Assembly (NCBI GenBank): GCA_949287815.1
Contig: CASEHS010000007.1
Coordinates: 1-62,611, forward strand
Length of the DNA: 62,611 bases
Direction: 5' to 3'
Source of the DNA: an uncultured Bacillota bacterium
Lineage (GTDB): Bacteria; Bacillota; Clostridia; Christensenellales; Borkfalkiaceae
The position numbers and the translations under genes were made by a program. Positions within the stretch are counted from its first letter, which is position 1; every line of letters begins with the position of its first letter. Of the stretch, positions 35,988 through 45,460 are shown piece after piece. The notes beneath the pieces are model-generated. The model was not told where the DNA came from. It searched no databases and saw nothing but the letters and a program-made list of their open reading frames with translations.

Positions 35988-36842
35988 ATGAACGAAAAGG
36001 AAATAATTATCAGTTCAGACAGCACTTGCGATCTCGGAGATGCTCTTATTCAAAAATATGATATAAAGATCATGCCGTTGACGGTAATTTTGGGCTCTCA
36101 ATCTTATAAAGACGGGGAAAAAATTGTACCGGAAGATATATTCCGCTACGTGGAAGAAACGGACGAGCTTCCCAAAACCGCCGCCCCCAGCGTGGAAGAT
36201 TATGAAGCATTTTTCTCTCAGTTTGTTGACGCGGGAAAAACGGTAATTCACTTTAATATTTCATCTAAGGCTTCGGGCTCAAACGGATTTGCTGTGATTG
36301 CGCAAAAAAAATTCGGTGATAAAGTCCATGTGATCGATACACACGCTTTATCGACCGGACAGGGATTGCTTGTCCTGAAAGGCTGCGATTTGCGGGAAGC
36401 CGGAAAGTCTGCTGAGGAAATCGTGCAGACGATCATGTCTTTAAGAGATAAGGTAAACACATCTTTTGTGCCGGATACGTTGCGGTATCTTTTTAAAGGC
36501 GGCAGATGCTCTGCTCTCTCTTATTATGGAGCAAAGGTATTGTCAATTCATCCGTTGATTTCAATGAAAGACGGGCAATTATATCCGAAGAAGAAATATA
36601 TGGGCAATATGCAAAGGTGCCTTCGTAACTATGTAAAGGATTTGTTTGAAGAGTATAAAAAATACGATAAGACGCGTTGCTTTATTACTCATAGCGGTTC
36701 AGATCCCGAGCTTGTTGCAGCGGTAAAAGAACAGGTAGAGGGGCTGTTTGCGTTTGATGAAATTTTGGAAACAGTAGCCGGCAGTATTATAACGAGTCAT
36801 TGCGGAAAAAATACGCTTGGTGTACTTTTTATAACAGAATAA
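35988..36842 (+). CDS. DegV family fatty-acid-binding protein
   Basis: The protein has 284 residues. IISSDSTCDL at the N terminus and the FNISSKASGS motif, with serines contacting the fatty acid carboxylate, identify DegV/FakB. FakB proteins present fatty acids to the FakA kinase, but no fakA or DAK gene is nearby. Which lipid is bound cannot be told. It starts two bases after lepB with a ribosome site GGAGG. Confidence 0.9.
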   Translation: MNEKEIIISSDSTCDLGDALIQKYDIKIMPLTVILGSQSYKDGEKIVPEDIFRYVEETDELPKTAAPSVEDYEAFFSQFVDAGKTVIHFNISSKASGSNGFAVIAQKKFGDKVHVIDTHALSTGQGLLVLKGCDLREAGKSAEEIVQTIMSLRDKVNTSFVPDTLRYLFKGGRCSALSYYGAKVLSIHPLISMKDGQLYPKKKYMGNMQRCLRNYVKDLFEEYKKYDKTRCFITHSGSDPELVAAVKEQVEGLFAFDEILETVAGSIITSHCGKNTLGVLFITE

Positions 36843-36860
36843 ATTTAACGGAGTGTTTGT

Positions 36861-37445
36861 ATGAATATTGTATTCGATGACAATGATCTGATCTCATCTT
36901 TCAGACAAAAACGGCGAATTTTTTGGTTTTATGTTTTAACAGCCGTGATTTATGCCGCGCTTTGCATTTCCATGCTGATTTATTATATGGGGTTGCCTTA
37001 TAAGGATAGTATGCAACCACTGCCGAAATGGATCGTTTGGGTGTCTTCCTGTGTATTTGTGATATTCACATATTTATATATGGGTATCAAATTTCATCGT
37101 GCAAGAAGATATTATAAGCTGATCTCTTATTTATCCGTGGGAATGAAACAGGTCAACAACAGTATATTCCTTCGCTACGAGGAGCCTGAACTTAAAGAAG
37201 GCGTAGATTTTCATGTTCTGATTATGTCGGAATGGAGCAAAAAGAAGTCAGAGTATATGGACAGGAAAATTTATGCGGCTTTTGAAAAACCGTGCCCTGA
37301 ATTTCAGCGCGGAGATAAGGTGAGGTATCTCACACAAGGAAATGTTATTGTTGAGTATGAAGTCGTAGGTCATGATGATTCTTTTTCAGAGGAGAAAGAA
37401 AAAGAAGATAGAAATAAAAAACCGATCAGGATGGGAGAAATTTAA
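36861..37445 (+). CDS. Two-TM membrane protein of unknown function
   Basis: The protein has 194 residues. Helices lie at about 21-42 and 55-75, followed by a soluble domain of about 115 residues with KVRYLTQGNVIVEYEVVGHDD near the end, possibly an SH3-like or beta domain. It shares the size and layout of the two-TM protein at 9737 but no clear sequence identity is visible. Its position between degV and an ACT protein and the GGAG site support it as a real gene. No function is assigned. Confidence 0.72.
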   Translation: MNIVFDDNDLISSFRQKRRIFWFYVLTAVIYAALCISMLIYYMGLPYKDSMQPLPKWIVWVSSCVFVIFTYLYMGIKFHRARRYYKLISYLSVGMKQVNNSIFLRYEEPELKEGVDFHVLIMSEWSKKKSEYMDRKIYAAFEKPCPEFQRGDKVRYLTQGNVIVEYEVVGHDDSFSEEKEKEDRNKKPIRMGEI

Positions 37446-37448
37446 TTT

Positions 37449-37718
37449 ATGCGTGCAGTTGTAACGGTTACAGGAAAGGATAAAAAAGGTATAATAGCAA
37501 AAGTAAGTGCGTTTCTTGCAGAGAAAGGTGTAAATATTGAAGATATCAGCCAGACGATTTTGCAGGAATATTTTGCCATGATCATGCTTGTGGATATCAG
37601 TAATTCAAAGACGGAGCTTTCAGTTCTTGCAGGAGAATGCGAGAAACTCGGGGAGAGCATAGGAATGTCTATTCGTTTACAGCATGAAGCAATTTTTAAT
37701 GCAATGCATAATATTTAA
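37449..37718 (+). CDS. ACT domain protein (UPF0237 family)
   Basis: The protein has 89 residues, a single ACT domain: RAVVTVTGKDKKGIIAKVSAFLAEKGVNIEDISQTI. Such stand-alone ACT proteins probably bind an amino acid and are nearly always next to a DUF711 protein, as here, which suggests a shared but unknown role. The start is three bases after the upstream stop. Confidence 0.92.
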   Translation: MRAVVTVTGKDKKGIIAKVSAFLAEKGVNIEDISQTILQEYFAMIMLVDISNSKTELSVLAGECEKLGESIGMSIRLQHEAIFNAMHNI

Positions 37719-37740
37719 GACTTAAGTTGAGGCAATAGAT

Positions 37741-39096
37741 ATGTTTAATAAATATGACGTGCTTGAAACGATAGACATGATCGAAAGGGAACATCTCGAT
37801 ATCCGTACAATTACGATGGGGATATCACTGCTTCCTTGTATTTCTTCCGATGCAAAAACTACGGCTGACAAAGTTTATGATACAGTATGCAGAAAAGCTA
37901 AAGATATCGTAAAGGTTGCAAAACAACTTTCAGGTGAATATGGAATTCCGATTGTCAATAAAAGGGTGTCCGTAACGCCGGTAAGTTTGATTTGTGCGCC
38001 GTTTCCTCAAAACGCTGCTATGGTCGGCAAGGCACTTGACCGTGCGGCGAAAGAATTGGGAATTGATTTTCTAGGCGGATATTCTGCTCTCGTGCATAAA
38101 GGGACAGCAGATTACGAAAAAATATTTATAGAAAGCATTCCCGAAGTGCTTTGCGAAACGGAAAGGCTGTGTTCTTCTGTCAATATTGGTTCTTCGAAGT
38201 CGGGGATCAATATGGATGCTGTAAAACAGATGGGTGAAATCGTAAAGGAGACGGCAAGGTTGACGGCTTCTACGGACGGGCTTGGTTGCGCAAAACTTGT
38301 GATTTTTGCCAATGCAGTAGAAGATAATCCGTTTATGGCAGGGGCGTTCCATGGTGTCGGTGAAAGCGATACGGTGATAAATGTCGGAGTATCGGGACCT
38401 GGTGTTGTTAAACACGCTTTGGAAAATATTCCGGATGCAAATCTGACCGATGCCGCTGAAACCATTAAAAAGACAGCCTTTAAAATTACGAGGGCGGGTC
38501 AGTTGATTGCGAAAGAGGCGGCAAAACGTCTGAATGCACAGTTCGGTATTGTGGACTTATCTCTCGCGCCTACGCCTGTTATGGGAGACAGTGTTGCCCA
38601 TATTCTGGAAGAGTTAGGGCTTGAATGCGTAGGTGGTCACGGTTCTACTGCGGCGCTTGCTATGCTGAACGATGCTGTTAAAAAGGGCGGCGTTATGGCA
38701 AGTTCTCATGTCGGCGGCTTGTCGGGTGCGTTTATACCGGTCAGTGAAGATATCGGCATGATCCATGCGGCAGAAAAGGGGCTTTTGAATATTGATAAAT
38801 TGGAAGCAATGACGGCAGTTTGCAGTGTCGGATTGGATATGATCGCAATCCCCGGAGATACTCCTGCAACAACTATCAGCGCGATCATTGCCGATGAAGC
38901 GGCTATCGGTATGATTAACAATAAAACAACGGCAGTGCGTGTGATACCTGTGCCGGGGAAAGGTGTCGGTGAGTGCGTAGAGTTTGGCGGACTGCTTGGC
39001 AGGGCGCCGATCATGCCTGTCAATACTACGGACAGTTCGAGATTTATCAATCGTGGCGGGAGAATACCTGCACCGATTCACAGTAATAAAAACTGA
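37741..39096 (+). CDS. DUF711 / UPF0210 (PFL) family protein
   Basis: The protein has 451 residues, full length. Recognised by [33 protein letters not shown]-type start, [10 protein letters not shown] and the [25 protein letters not shown]-like C terminus. The fold is related to pyruvate formate-lyase-like barrels but no reaction is known. It follows the ACT protein after 22 bases, an order conserved across Firmicutes. Confidence 0.92.
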   Translation: MFNKYDVLETIDMIEREHLDIRTITMGISLLPCISSDAKTTADKVYDTVCRKAKDIVKVAKQLSGEYGIPIVNKRVSVTPVSLICAPFPQNAAMVGKALDRAAKELGIDFLGGYSALVHKGTADYEKIFIESIPEVLCETERLCSSVNIGSSKSGINMDAVKQMGEIVKETARLTASTDGLGCAKLVIFANAVEDNPFMAGAFHGVGESDTVINVGVSGPGVVKHALENIPDANLTDAAETIKKTAFKITRAGQLIAKEAAKRLNAQFGIVDLSLAPTPVMGDSVAHILEELGLECVGGHGSTAALAMLNDAVKKGGVMASSHVGGLSGAFIPVSEDIGMIHAAEKGLLNIDKLEAMTAVCSVGLDMIAIPGDTPATTISAIIADEAAIGMINNKTTAVRVIPVPGKGVGECVEFGGLLGRAPIMPVNTTDSSRFINRGGRIPAPIHSNKN

Positions 39097-39128
39097 TCTG
39101 AAAGTCGGAGGGGCAATAAGGAGCAAAT

Positions 39129-40907
39129 ATGGAAAGAAGCGAAGTTGAAAGCAAATACAAATGGAATACGAACGATATTTTCACTTCGGATGAAGAATGG
39201 GAAAGTTATTATACAAAGGCAATGCAGAGCCTTGATTTTTCAAAATTTCAGGGCAAACTGAATGAAGCAGAAAATCTTCTTGCCTTTTTTAAGAAGCAGG
39301 AAGAAGCGGGCAGAATGCTTGAACGGTTGCATTTATATGCGCATATGCGTCACGATGAAGATTCTAGGATATCTGCTTATACAGCCATGCAGGCCAAGGC
39401 AATTTCTTTGTATGTGCGTTTTTCTTCGGAGGTTTCTTTTGCCGAACCAGAACTTACGGCGCTTCCCGCTGAATTACTTGTATCTTTTTCAGAAGATAAA
39501 AGATTTTCTGATTATGATTATTATTTTCGTCAGTTGATCCGAAGTAAAGAACATATTTTGCCTGCTTCCGAAGAAAAATTACTCGCGGCAGGGGGAGAAA
39601 TATATTCTCAATTCCAAAATATTTTCTCTATGATAGACAATTCAGATCTAACATTTGGGGAAGTAGAGGACAAAGACGGAAAAACTATAACATTGACGCA
39701 TGGCACATACGGCGTTATCCTTCATGGTGAAGACAGGGAGTTGCGCCGTAAGGCATTTGAAAAATATTATAAATCTTATATTTCTTTTGCGAATACCATT
39801 GCGGCAACCTATTTCGGAAACGTTAAAAAAGATGTGTTTTTAAGCCAGGCAAGAAAATATTCTTCCTGTCTTCAAAGGGCTCTTTCAAACGAGGATGTAC
39901 CTGTTGTTGTGTATGACAATCTGATTTCTGCTGTAAATGAAAGTCTTGGTTCCATGCATAAATATATCTCTCTTAGAAAAGATTTGCTTGGGCTTTCAGA
40001 GCAGCATATGTACGATATATATGCGCCGCTGGTATCGGACGCGGAATTAAAGCTATCCTATGAAAAGGCTTGTGATCTTGTCATTGAAGGACTTGCCCCC
40101 TTAGGTGAAGAATATATTTCATTATTAAAGAAAGGTTTTTCAGAAGGCTGGGTCGATGTTTGTGAAACGACTGGTAAGCGCAGCGGTGCTTACAGTACGG
40201 GGATTTTTGGGATTCATCCGTATGTGCTGTTGAATTATCAGCCGACCACGCATGATGTGTTCACGATAGCACACGAGATGGGGCATTCATTGCACACTTA
40301 TTTTTCTAACCGCAGTCAGCCGTATGCCAAAGCGGATTACAGGATTTTTGTTGCCGAAGTTGCCAGCACAGTAAATGAGGTGCTTTTGTTAAAACATCTT
40401 TTGGCGGTGACGGACAATGAGAATCTTAAAAAGTATCTTTTAAATTATTACCTTGATATGATTCGTACGACGCTGCATCGTCAGACGATGTTTGCGGAAT
40501 TTGAGTCGGTTGCACATGATATGGTCGAAAAGGGCGAACCTTTGACCAGTGAGAATTTATGTGCGCTTTATCTTGATCTCAATAAAAAATATTATGGTGA
40601 CGGGATAGTTCATGACAGAGAAATTGCGTATGAGTGGTCGCGTATCCCGCATTTTTATACGTCATTTTATGTCTACAAATATTCTACGGGTATTATCAGT
40701 GCAATTTCAATTGCAAACGGCATATTAAAAGAAGGGGATGCTGCGGTTCGCAGGTATTTGTCATTCTTATCTTCAGGCGGAAGCGACAGTCCTGTCAATC
40801 TTTTAAAAATTGCCGGAATAGATCTTACGAAAAAAGAAGCATTTCAGATAGCAATGCGTGAATTTGATGAAACGCTTTTGTTGTTTGAAAAAATTTGTAA
40901 AAAATGA
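39129..40907 (+). CDS. pepF: Oligoendopeptidase F
   Basis: The protein has 592 residues. It is an M3 metallopeptidase that cuts short peptides in the cytoplasm. The zinc motif is FTIAHEMGHSLH, with the third ligand glutamate in FVAEVASTVNE about 25 residues later. RMLERLHLYAHMRHDEDSR near the start matches the family. AAGGAG lies before the ATG. Codon use is like its neighbours. Confidence 0.94.
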   Translation: MERSEVESKYKWNTNDIFTSDEEWESYYTKAMQSLDFSKFQGKLNEAENLLAFFKKQEEAGRMLERLHLYAHMRHDEDSRISAYTAMQAKAISLYVRFSSEVSFAEPELTALPAELLVSFSEDKRFSDYDYYFRQLIRSKEHILPASEEKLLAAGGEIYSQFQNIFSMIDNSDLTFGEVEDKDGKTITLTHGTYGVILHGEDRELRRKAFEKYYKSYISFANTIAATYFGNVKKDVFLSQARKYSSCLQRALSNEDVPVVVYDNLISAVNESLGSMHKYISLRKDLLGLSEQHMYDIYAPLVSDAELKLSYEKACDLVIEGLAPLGEEYISLLKKGFSEGWVDVCETTGKRSGAYSTGIFGIHPYVLLNYQPTTHDVFTIAHEMGHSLHTYFSNRSQPYAKADYRIFVAEVASTVNEVLLLKHLLAVTDNENLKKYLLNYYLDMIRTTLHRQTMFAEFESVAHDMVEKGEPLTSENLCALYLDLNKKYYGDGIVHDREIAYEWSRIPHFYTSFYVYKYSTGIISAISIANGILKEGDAAVRRYLSFLSSGGSDSPVNLLKIAGIDLTKKEAFQIAMREFDETLLLFEKICKK

Positions 40908-40931
40908 GGCTCTGTCTCATAGAGGAACAAT

Positions 40932-42389
40932 ATGCCAAACAATACAAATGTTTTGCCGAACAATCTTGAAGCTGAACAAGCTTTGCTCGGGTGCCTTTTG
41001 ATCGATAATGAAACTCAGGCAGAGATACTCGATAAGCTTTCAGAAGAGGATTTTTATCAGGAATCCCATCAGCTTATTATTGCGGCAATGAAAGATGCTT
41101 TCAATGCAAGAAAGCCTGTGGATGTGGTAACTCTTGCCGATCAGCTTTCTACAAATGCGCGGCTTGAAAAAGCAGGCGGGTTATCATATATTACAGACCT
41201 TGCAAAAATTACGCCTTCCGCGGCAAATTATAAATATTATTTTGAAATCGTTAAACGCGACAGTGTAAACCGTAAATTGATTCGCGCTTCGCAGGAAATT
41301 ATTGATACCGCTATGAAAAGTGTGGATTCGACGGAGAGCGTTGCGTTTGCGGAAAAAATGGTATTTGATATTTCCAAACGGTTGTACACATCAGCACTTG
41401 TGGATATGCGCGAAGATGACAGCTATGATCAGGTTCTGAGTAAGTTTGAAACGATTTCGACGGATGAGAATGCTTTGCGCGGAGTTCAGACGGGTTTTAC
41501 GAAGTTGGATAAAATTACAAACGGACTTCAAAAATCTGACTTTATTGTCCTTGCGGCTCGTCCTGGTGTCGGAAAAACGACAATAGGCATGAATATCGTA
41601 GAGCATGCGGCTTTGATCGATAACAGGGTATGTGCAATTTTTTCTTTGGAAATGCCGAGGGTTCAGCTTGCGCAAAGATTGCTTTGTTCTTTCGCTCGTG
41701 TAAGTATGTCAAAAGCGATGTCGGGCGATCTGACGCAAAGTGACTGGAAAAAATTGTGGAAAGCGAGCGCGGATCTGAAAAAAGCAAAAATATTTATAGA
41801 CGATTCTTCAAAGATATCTCCCGCAGAGATCTTGTCAAAATGCAGGCGTTTGAAATCCCGAAAAGAAGGGTTGGACCTTATAATGATCGACTATATTCAG
41901 TTGATGAGCAGTGGGTCAAGACGTCAGGAAGAGAACCGTCAACAGGAAATTTCAACTATAACCCGTAACCTTAAAATCATGGCAAAAGAATTGGACGTTC
42001 CTGTGTTGGCGCTTTCACAGCTTCGTCGTATATCATCCAAAGAAGAGCCTCAGCTTTCAGACCTTCGTGAATCCGGAGCTATTGAGCAGGATGCCGATAT
42101 CGTAATGTTTATACATCGTCCTGATGTAGCTGCGACACCTGAGGAACTTAAAAGCGGCAAAATCATTAAGGATGATGCTGATCTCATCATAGCAAAACAC
42201 AGAAACGGTGAGCTTGGTAGGGTTAAGCTTCGCTTCCGCGGCGATCAGGTTCGATATGTCAACCCGCCTCCCGGATATCTTCCGGACGAGCCGCCTGAAT
42301 CTGCGGCAAGGGCAGAGGAGGATGGTGATGAGTATCCTTCCGAAGATTATATGTCGGATGAAATGTACGGAGAGGAGGATGAAGGTTGA
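40932..42389 (+). CDS. dnaB: Replicative DNA helicase (DnaB type)
   Basis: The protein has 485 residues. It is the hexameric helicase that unwinds DNA at the replication fork. The N-terminal domain (LPNNLEAEQALLGCLLIDNE) binds primase. The RecA-like domain has Walker A AARPGVGKTT, Walker B LIMIDYIQLM, and DLRESGAIEQDADIVMFIHR. The acidic C terminus is of unusual length (about 25 residues of Glu/Asp). Called dnaC in Bacillus subtilis. A GAGG site precedes the ATG. No ribosomal L9 gene is next to it. Confidence 0.95.
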   Translation: MPNNTNVLPNNLEAEQALLGCLLIDNETQAEILDKLSEEDFYQESHQLIIAAMKDAFNARKPVDVVTLADQLSTNARLEKAGGLSYITDLAKITPSAANYKYYFEIVKRDSVNRKLIRASQEIIDTAMKSVDSTESVAFAEKMVFDISKRLYTSALVDMREDDSYDQVLSKFETISTDENALRGVQTGFTKLDKITNGLQKSDFIVLAARPGVGKTTIGMNIVEHAALIDNRVCAIFSLEMPRVQLAQRLLCSFARVSMSKAMSGDLTQSDWKKLWKASADLKKAKIFIDDSSKISPAEILSKCRRLKSRKEGLDLIMIDYIQLMSSGSRRQEENRQQEISTITRNLKIMAKELDVPVLALSQLRRISSKEEPQLSDLRESGAIEQDADIVMFIHRPDVAATPEELKSGKIIKDDADLIIAKHRNGELGRVKLRFRGDQVRYVNPPPGYLPDEPPESAARAEEDGDEYPSEDYMSDEMYGEEDEG

Positions 42390-42392
42390 TTT

Positions 42393-43388
42393 ATGCTTAC
42401 AAATGTTTCGCCGATCAACGCAGATTCTCTTCGTGTGGCCAAATCTATACTTGAAAAGGGCGGTGTGGTAGCGTTTCCTACGGAAACAGTTTACGGCTTA
42501 GGGGCGGATGCCCGTCTCGACAGTGCTGTGGAAGAAATTTATAAAATCAAAGGGAGACCGTCTGACAACCCACTGATCGTACACGTTCATCGTGATTATG
42601 ATTTGAGTTTATTGATCAGTGACGAGCAGCCTTATGTAAAAAAACTTCGAGAAGCCTTTTTACCTGGGCCTTTAACTTTGGTTTATCGCGGTAAAAATGC
42701 TGTCAGTAAAAAAGTTTCCTGTGGATTGGATACTCTTGCGATCAGAGTTCCTGCTCATGATGGGGCTCAGGAGTTTTTAAGAAGTGTAGATATGCCGATA
42801 GCAGCTCCTTCTGCAAATATTTCAAAACATATAAGTCCTGTTTCTGCAGAACATGTTCTGGAAGATCTTGGAGGAAGAATACCTCTTATTTTAGACGGAG
42901 GACGCTGTTCCGGTGGTATTGAGAGTACTGTGTGTGACGTAACAGGCGAAATCCCGGTCGTTCTCAGAAGCGGTTTGATATCAATGGAAATGATTGCGGA
43001 TGTTGTCGGCAGATGTGATACTTATATCCCTAAGGCGGGCGAACAGGTGCGTTCTCCCGGTATGAAATATAAACACTATGCGCCTAAATGTTCAACTTTA
43101 TTGTTTGAATTTAATCAGTTAGATGAAGCTCTTTTAGAGTTTAGAAGGCTTTTAGAACAAGGTAAACGTGTTTTAATTCTTTGTGAAAAGGAGATCGGTT
43201 ATTTATTTCCGAAAGAGTCGGTTTTAAATCTTGGAGCGACAGAAACAGAAATGGCGGCCAATCTTTACCAGCTTTTGCATGAAGGTGAAAAGCGTGCAGA
43301 TGTTTTGATTGGGATCGTCCCGAAAAAACATGACGGAATTATGGCGGGAGTGATCAATCGCCTTTCCAAAGCTTGTGCGGGTGAATAA
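42393..43388 (+). CDS. L-threonylcarbamoyladenylate synthase (Sua5/YwlC type)
   Basis: The protein has 331 residues. It makes threonylcarbamoyl-AMP for the t6A modification of tRNAs. An N-terminal YrdC domain (GGVVAFPTETVYGLGADARL, KGRPSDNPLIVHV, PSANIS) of about 200 residues is followed by a Sua5 domain (RSPGMKYKHYAPK), so it is the long Sua5 form. It lies three bases after dnaB. Sua5, YwlE and RpiB are neighbours here as in Bacillus, which supports the ywl-type identity. Confidence 0.93.
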   Translation: MLTNVSPINADSLRVAKSILEKGGVVAFPTETVYGLGADARLDSAVEEIYKIKGRPSDNPLIVHVHRDYDLSLLISDEQPYVKKLREAFLPGPLTLVYRGKNAVSKKVSCGLDTLAIRVPAHDGAQEFLRSVDMPIAAPSANISKHISPVSAEHVLEDLGGRIPLILDGGRCSGGIESTVCDVTGEIPVVLRSGLISMEMIADVVGRCDTYIPKAGEQVRSPGMKYKHYAPKCSTLLFEFNQLDEALLEFRRLLEQGKRVLILCEKEIGYLFPKESVLNLGATETEMAANLYQLLHEGEKRADVLIGIVPKKHDGIMAGVINRLSKACAGE

Positions 43389-43390
43389 TT

Positions 43391-43825
43391 ATGAAACGTA
43401 AAAAAGTTTTGTTTATCTGTACGGGTAATACTTGCAGAAGTCCTATGGCTGAGGCGTTATTTAGAGCGGAGATCAAACGCAGAAAAATTAAATTTGTTGA
43501 TGTTGCATCAGCAGGGATTTTTGCGGAAGGGAGTACTGTAATAAATGAAAACAGTGCAAAGTGTTTGACGGAATCTGGTATTGATTTTTCTAAGTTTCAC
43601 CCCAGACAGCTTACGCATAAAATGATAGAATCAAGTTTTTTGGTGTTTTGCATGACCAAAGATCAGTGTCAGCTCCTGGATAGTTTTGAAAATGTTCATT
43701 CTATTGAGGAGGTTGTGGGGTTTGATATACCTGATCCTTACGGTTATGATATCGATGTTTATCGGCATACGGCAGCTTTATTAAATGAGGCGATTAACAG
43801 TATAATCGATCGTTTTTTTTCTTAA
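43391..43825 (+). CDS. ywlE: Protein arginine phosphatase, YwlE type low-molecular-weight phosphatase
   Basis: The protein has 144 residues. The phosphate loop reads FICTGNTCRSPMAEALF. The threonine in CTGNTCRS is the feature separating arginine phosphatases (YwlE) from tyrosine phosphatases, which have Ile there; the general-acid motif is DPYGYD (DPYG). YwlE removes phosphate from phosphoarginine made by McsB on CtsR and Clp substrates. No mcsB is in this window, so the arginine role rests on the motif. It follows sua5 by two bases. Confidence 0.88.
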   Translation: MKRKKVLFICTGNTCRSPMAEALFRAEIKRRKIKFVDVASAGIFAEGSTVINENSAKCLTESGIDFSKFHPRQLTHKMIESSFLVFCMTKDQCQLLDSFENVHSIEEVVGFDIPDPYGYDIDVYRHTAALLNEAINSIIDRFFS

Positions 43826-43869
43826 AATTTTAATTTAAATAATTGCTAATGTAAAAAAGGAGCTAACTA

Positions 43870-43947
43870 TTGAAAAGTCAAGCAAAAAAGAGAAAGAATT
43901 ATAAAAATTTTTGGAGAAAAAAAGAGCACGACAAAAAAGCGGCATAA
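43870..43947 (+). CDS. Possible 25-residue basic peptide
   Basis: TTG start with AAGGAG eight bases upstream, then a Lys/Arg-rich peptide ending KKEHDKKAA. It overlaps the transposase terminator. The alternative is that the ribosome site at 43857-43862 originally served rpiB, now cut off by the IS110 insertion. That alternative is preferred, so this frame is doubtful. Confidence 0.2.
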   Translation: MKSQAKKRKNYKNFWRKKEHDKKAA

Positions 43948-43954
43948 GCCGCTT
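43933..43954 (-). terminator. Terminator of the IS110 recombinase gene
   Basis: Read on the minus strand AAGCGGC and GCCGCTT form a 7-bp stem around TTAT, followed by a T run. Confidence 0.75.
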
Positions 43955-43974
43955 ACGGATTAAGAAGTTAGTAA

Positions 43975-45135
43975 TCAAGCAGGTTCGGAGAAGGGAATGT
44001 TGCGGGAAAGGACAGCGAAGATAATCCGCACGAGTTTCTTCATGCCGTGGGACATGGCAACGTAATAATGCTTTCCTTGCGCCCGTTTTCGGTCAATGTA
44101 GGAACGGAAAGAAAGCGAATTGACGTAAGCCATATCGGCAGCACAGTAGAGAGCGCGGCGAAGATAACGCGATCCGTGTTTCACCATTGGAGTGTTGGTG
44201 GCTGTGTATTTGCCGGATTGGTATGTGGACGGTTCACACCCTGCAAAAGCAAGAAGTTTATCAGGGTTGTCGAAATTCTTAATATCGCCGATTTCGGAAA
44301 GGATCGTTGCGCCGAGCAGATTGCCTATACCGGGAATAGACGTAATGGGAGAATTAAGTTCAGCCATAACGGAATCGATTTCACTTTCAATTTCGGACAT
44401 TTGGGAAGAAAGAAACTGAATGCGTGTGACAGTTTGTTTTAACTCGAAAGCGTCGCCGTAGTTGTAAGTAGCAATGGAATTTTGTGCAAGGGATTTAAGT
44501 TGTTCGGCACGACCACGTTTCAACATTCCGCGAGAAAATTCGGATAAAATCTTAGTGAGTTTTAAGATGTTACACTCGGCAATATCTTTGGCGGAAGGTA
44601 AGACAGAAAGCAAGTTCAAAGAAGTATTTCCGTAAAGATTGCTGAAAAATCCTTGCAATTCGGGGAAAAGAACGTGCAAAAGCCGTCTGAAACGGTTTTT
44701 GAGGGGTTGGATTTCCTGAAACAGGCGAAAGCGTGCGCGGGTCATTGACTTTAAGACGGAAATGTTGTAAGATTGGGATTGGTAGGGATTAGCAACACCT
44801 GTCAATAACAATCTTGCTATGTAACGCGAGTCGTTTTTATCCGTTTTGGTTTTTCTCAGCGACGCAGCAGAGCGCAACCGTGAAACGGAAAGTGGGTTAA
44901 AGACCACAACCTCGAAGTCGTGAGTTTTGAGGAAGGACAGCAGATTGGACGAGTAATGACCGGTAGCTTCAATCCCTACTTTTATTTTGCCCCAAGGAGA
45001 GACTTGTTTCAAGAACGATGCAAATCCGGCGGCTGAATTTGCGAAGGTAAAGTTATCGCAGAGGACAACGCCGTCCGAATCAACGGCATATAAATCGTGC
45101 TTGTCCTTAGCGACGTCGATACCGACAAAGACCAT
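43975..45135 (-). CDS. IS110-family DEDD recombinase (transposase)
   Basis: The protein has 386 residues. It starts with the RuvC-like motif MVFVGIDVAKDKHDLYAVD. VGIEATGHYSSNLLSFLKTHDFEVVVFNP and TKTDKNDSRYIA follow, giving the remaining acidic residues. The C-terminal Tnp2 domain has SIPGIGNLLGATILSEIGDIKNF, the GCEPSTYQSGKY segment with the conserved catalytic serine and KHGSRYLRRAL. The start is the ATG eight bases after GGAGG; a longer in-frame extension lacks a ribosome site. These enzymes work with a bridge RNA from the element's own end. The gene appears intact. Confidence 0.93.
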   Translation of the reverse strand: MVFVGIDVAKDKHDLYAVDSDGVVLCDNFTFANSAAGFASFLKQVSPWGKIKVGIEATGHYSSNLLSFLKTHDFEVVVFNPLSVSRLRSAASLRKTKTDKNDSRYIARLLLTGVANPYQSQSYNISVLKSMTRARFRLFQEIQPLKNRFRRLLHVLFPELQGFFSNLYGNTSLNLLSVLPSAKDIAECNILKLTKILSEFSRGMLKRGRAEQLKSLAQNSIATYNYGDAFELKQTVTRIQFLSSQMSEIESEIDSVMAELNSPITSIPGIGNLLGATILSEIGDIKNFDNPDKLLAFAGCEPSTYQSGKYTATNTPMVKHGSRYLRRALYCAADMAYVNSLSFRSYIDRKRAQGKHYYVAMSHGMKKLVRIIFAVLSRNIPFSEPA

Positions 45136-45210
45136 AAAGATAACCTCCGAAGTAAAAATAATAACTCGTGGCGAACCATAAACGAAAAGCCATGTAATCT
45201 CGTGAGACAT

Positions 45211-45330
45211 AAAACGACGGAGCGTTATCTAACTAATCAACAAAAAGGCATAGACGCTATGGTCGGACTCTCCTTTCAACCGACAAGCGGTAAAACAAAC
45301 TGAACCGAACCACGGAATCTATGCCATTAT
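45211..45330 (-). ncRNA. Candidate IS110 bridge RNA region
   Basis: This structured stretch lies directly upstream of the recombinase. Outer arms GGCATAGA (45247-45254) and TCTATGCC (45319-45326) are perfect complements enclosing a GTCGG/CCGAC hairpin and a CATAG/CTATG hairpin. A promoter pointing toward the recombinase lies at its far edge. The exact 5' and 3' ends and the two recognition loops cannot be set by eye. The assignment rests on location and structure, as known for IS110 bridge RNAs. Confidence 0.4.
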
Positions 45331-45354
45331 ATCACCGGGAAAGACGCGGGGCAA
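45326..45354 (-). promoter_or_regulatory. Promoter reading into the IS110 non-coding end
   Basis: On the minus strand TTGCCC, a 17-base spacer and TATAAT, with TG one base before the -10 box (extended -10). Predicted start near 45319. The -35 box lies in a GCGGGG/CCCCGC hairpin spanning 45347-45376. Confidence 0.6.
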
Positions 45355-45460
45355 CCTTTGAAAAAGTTTTCCCCGCACCCTTTCCAAACAATATAACCAA
45401 AGTAATGTTGCTGACCCGTAGAACGGTCAAATCCAAACAACATTATTATACGAGATACAA

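Larger units (their letters stand above)
43870..45455 (-). mobile_element. IS110-family insertion sequence
   Basis: It holds one minus-strand recombinase gene, a short right flank with a terminator and a long 5' non-coding flank of about 320 bases. That layout is the one in which IS110 elements encode their bridge RNA. It separates ywlE from rpiB, neighbours in Bacillus. Ends are approximate: no terminal inverted repeats or target duplication were found, which fits IS110 but leaves the borders inferred from the position of the orphan ribosome site on the left and the rpiB start on the right. Confidence 0.6.
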
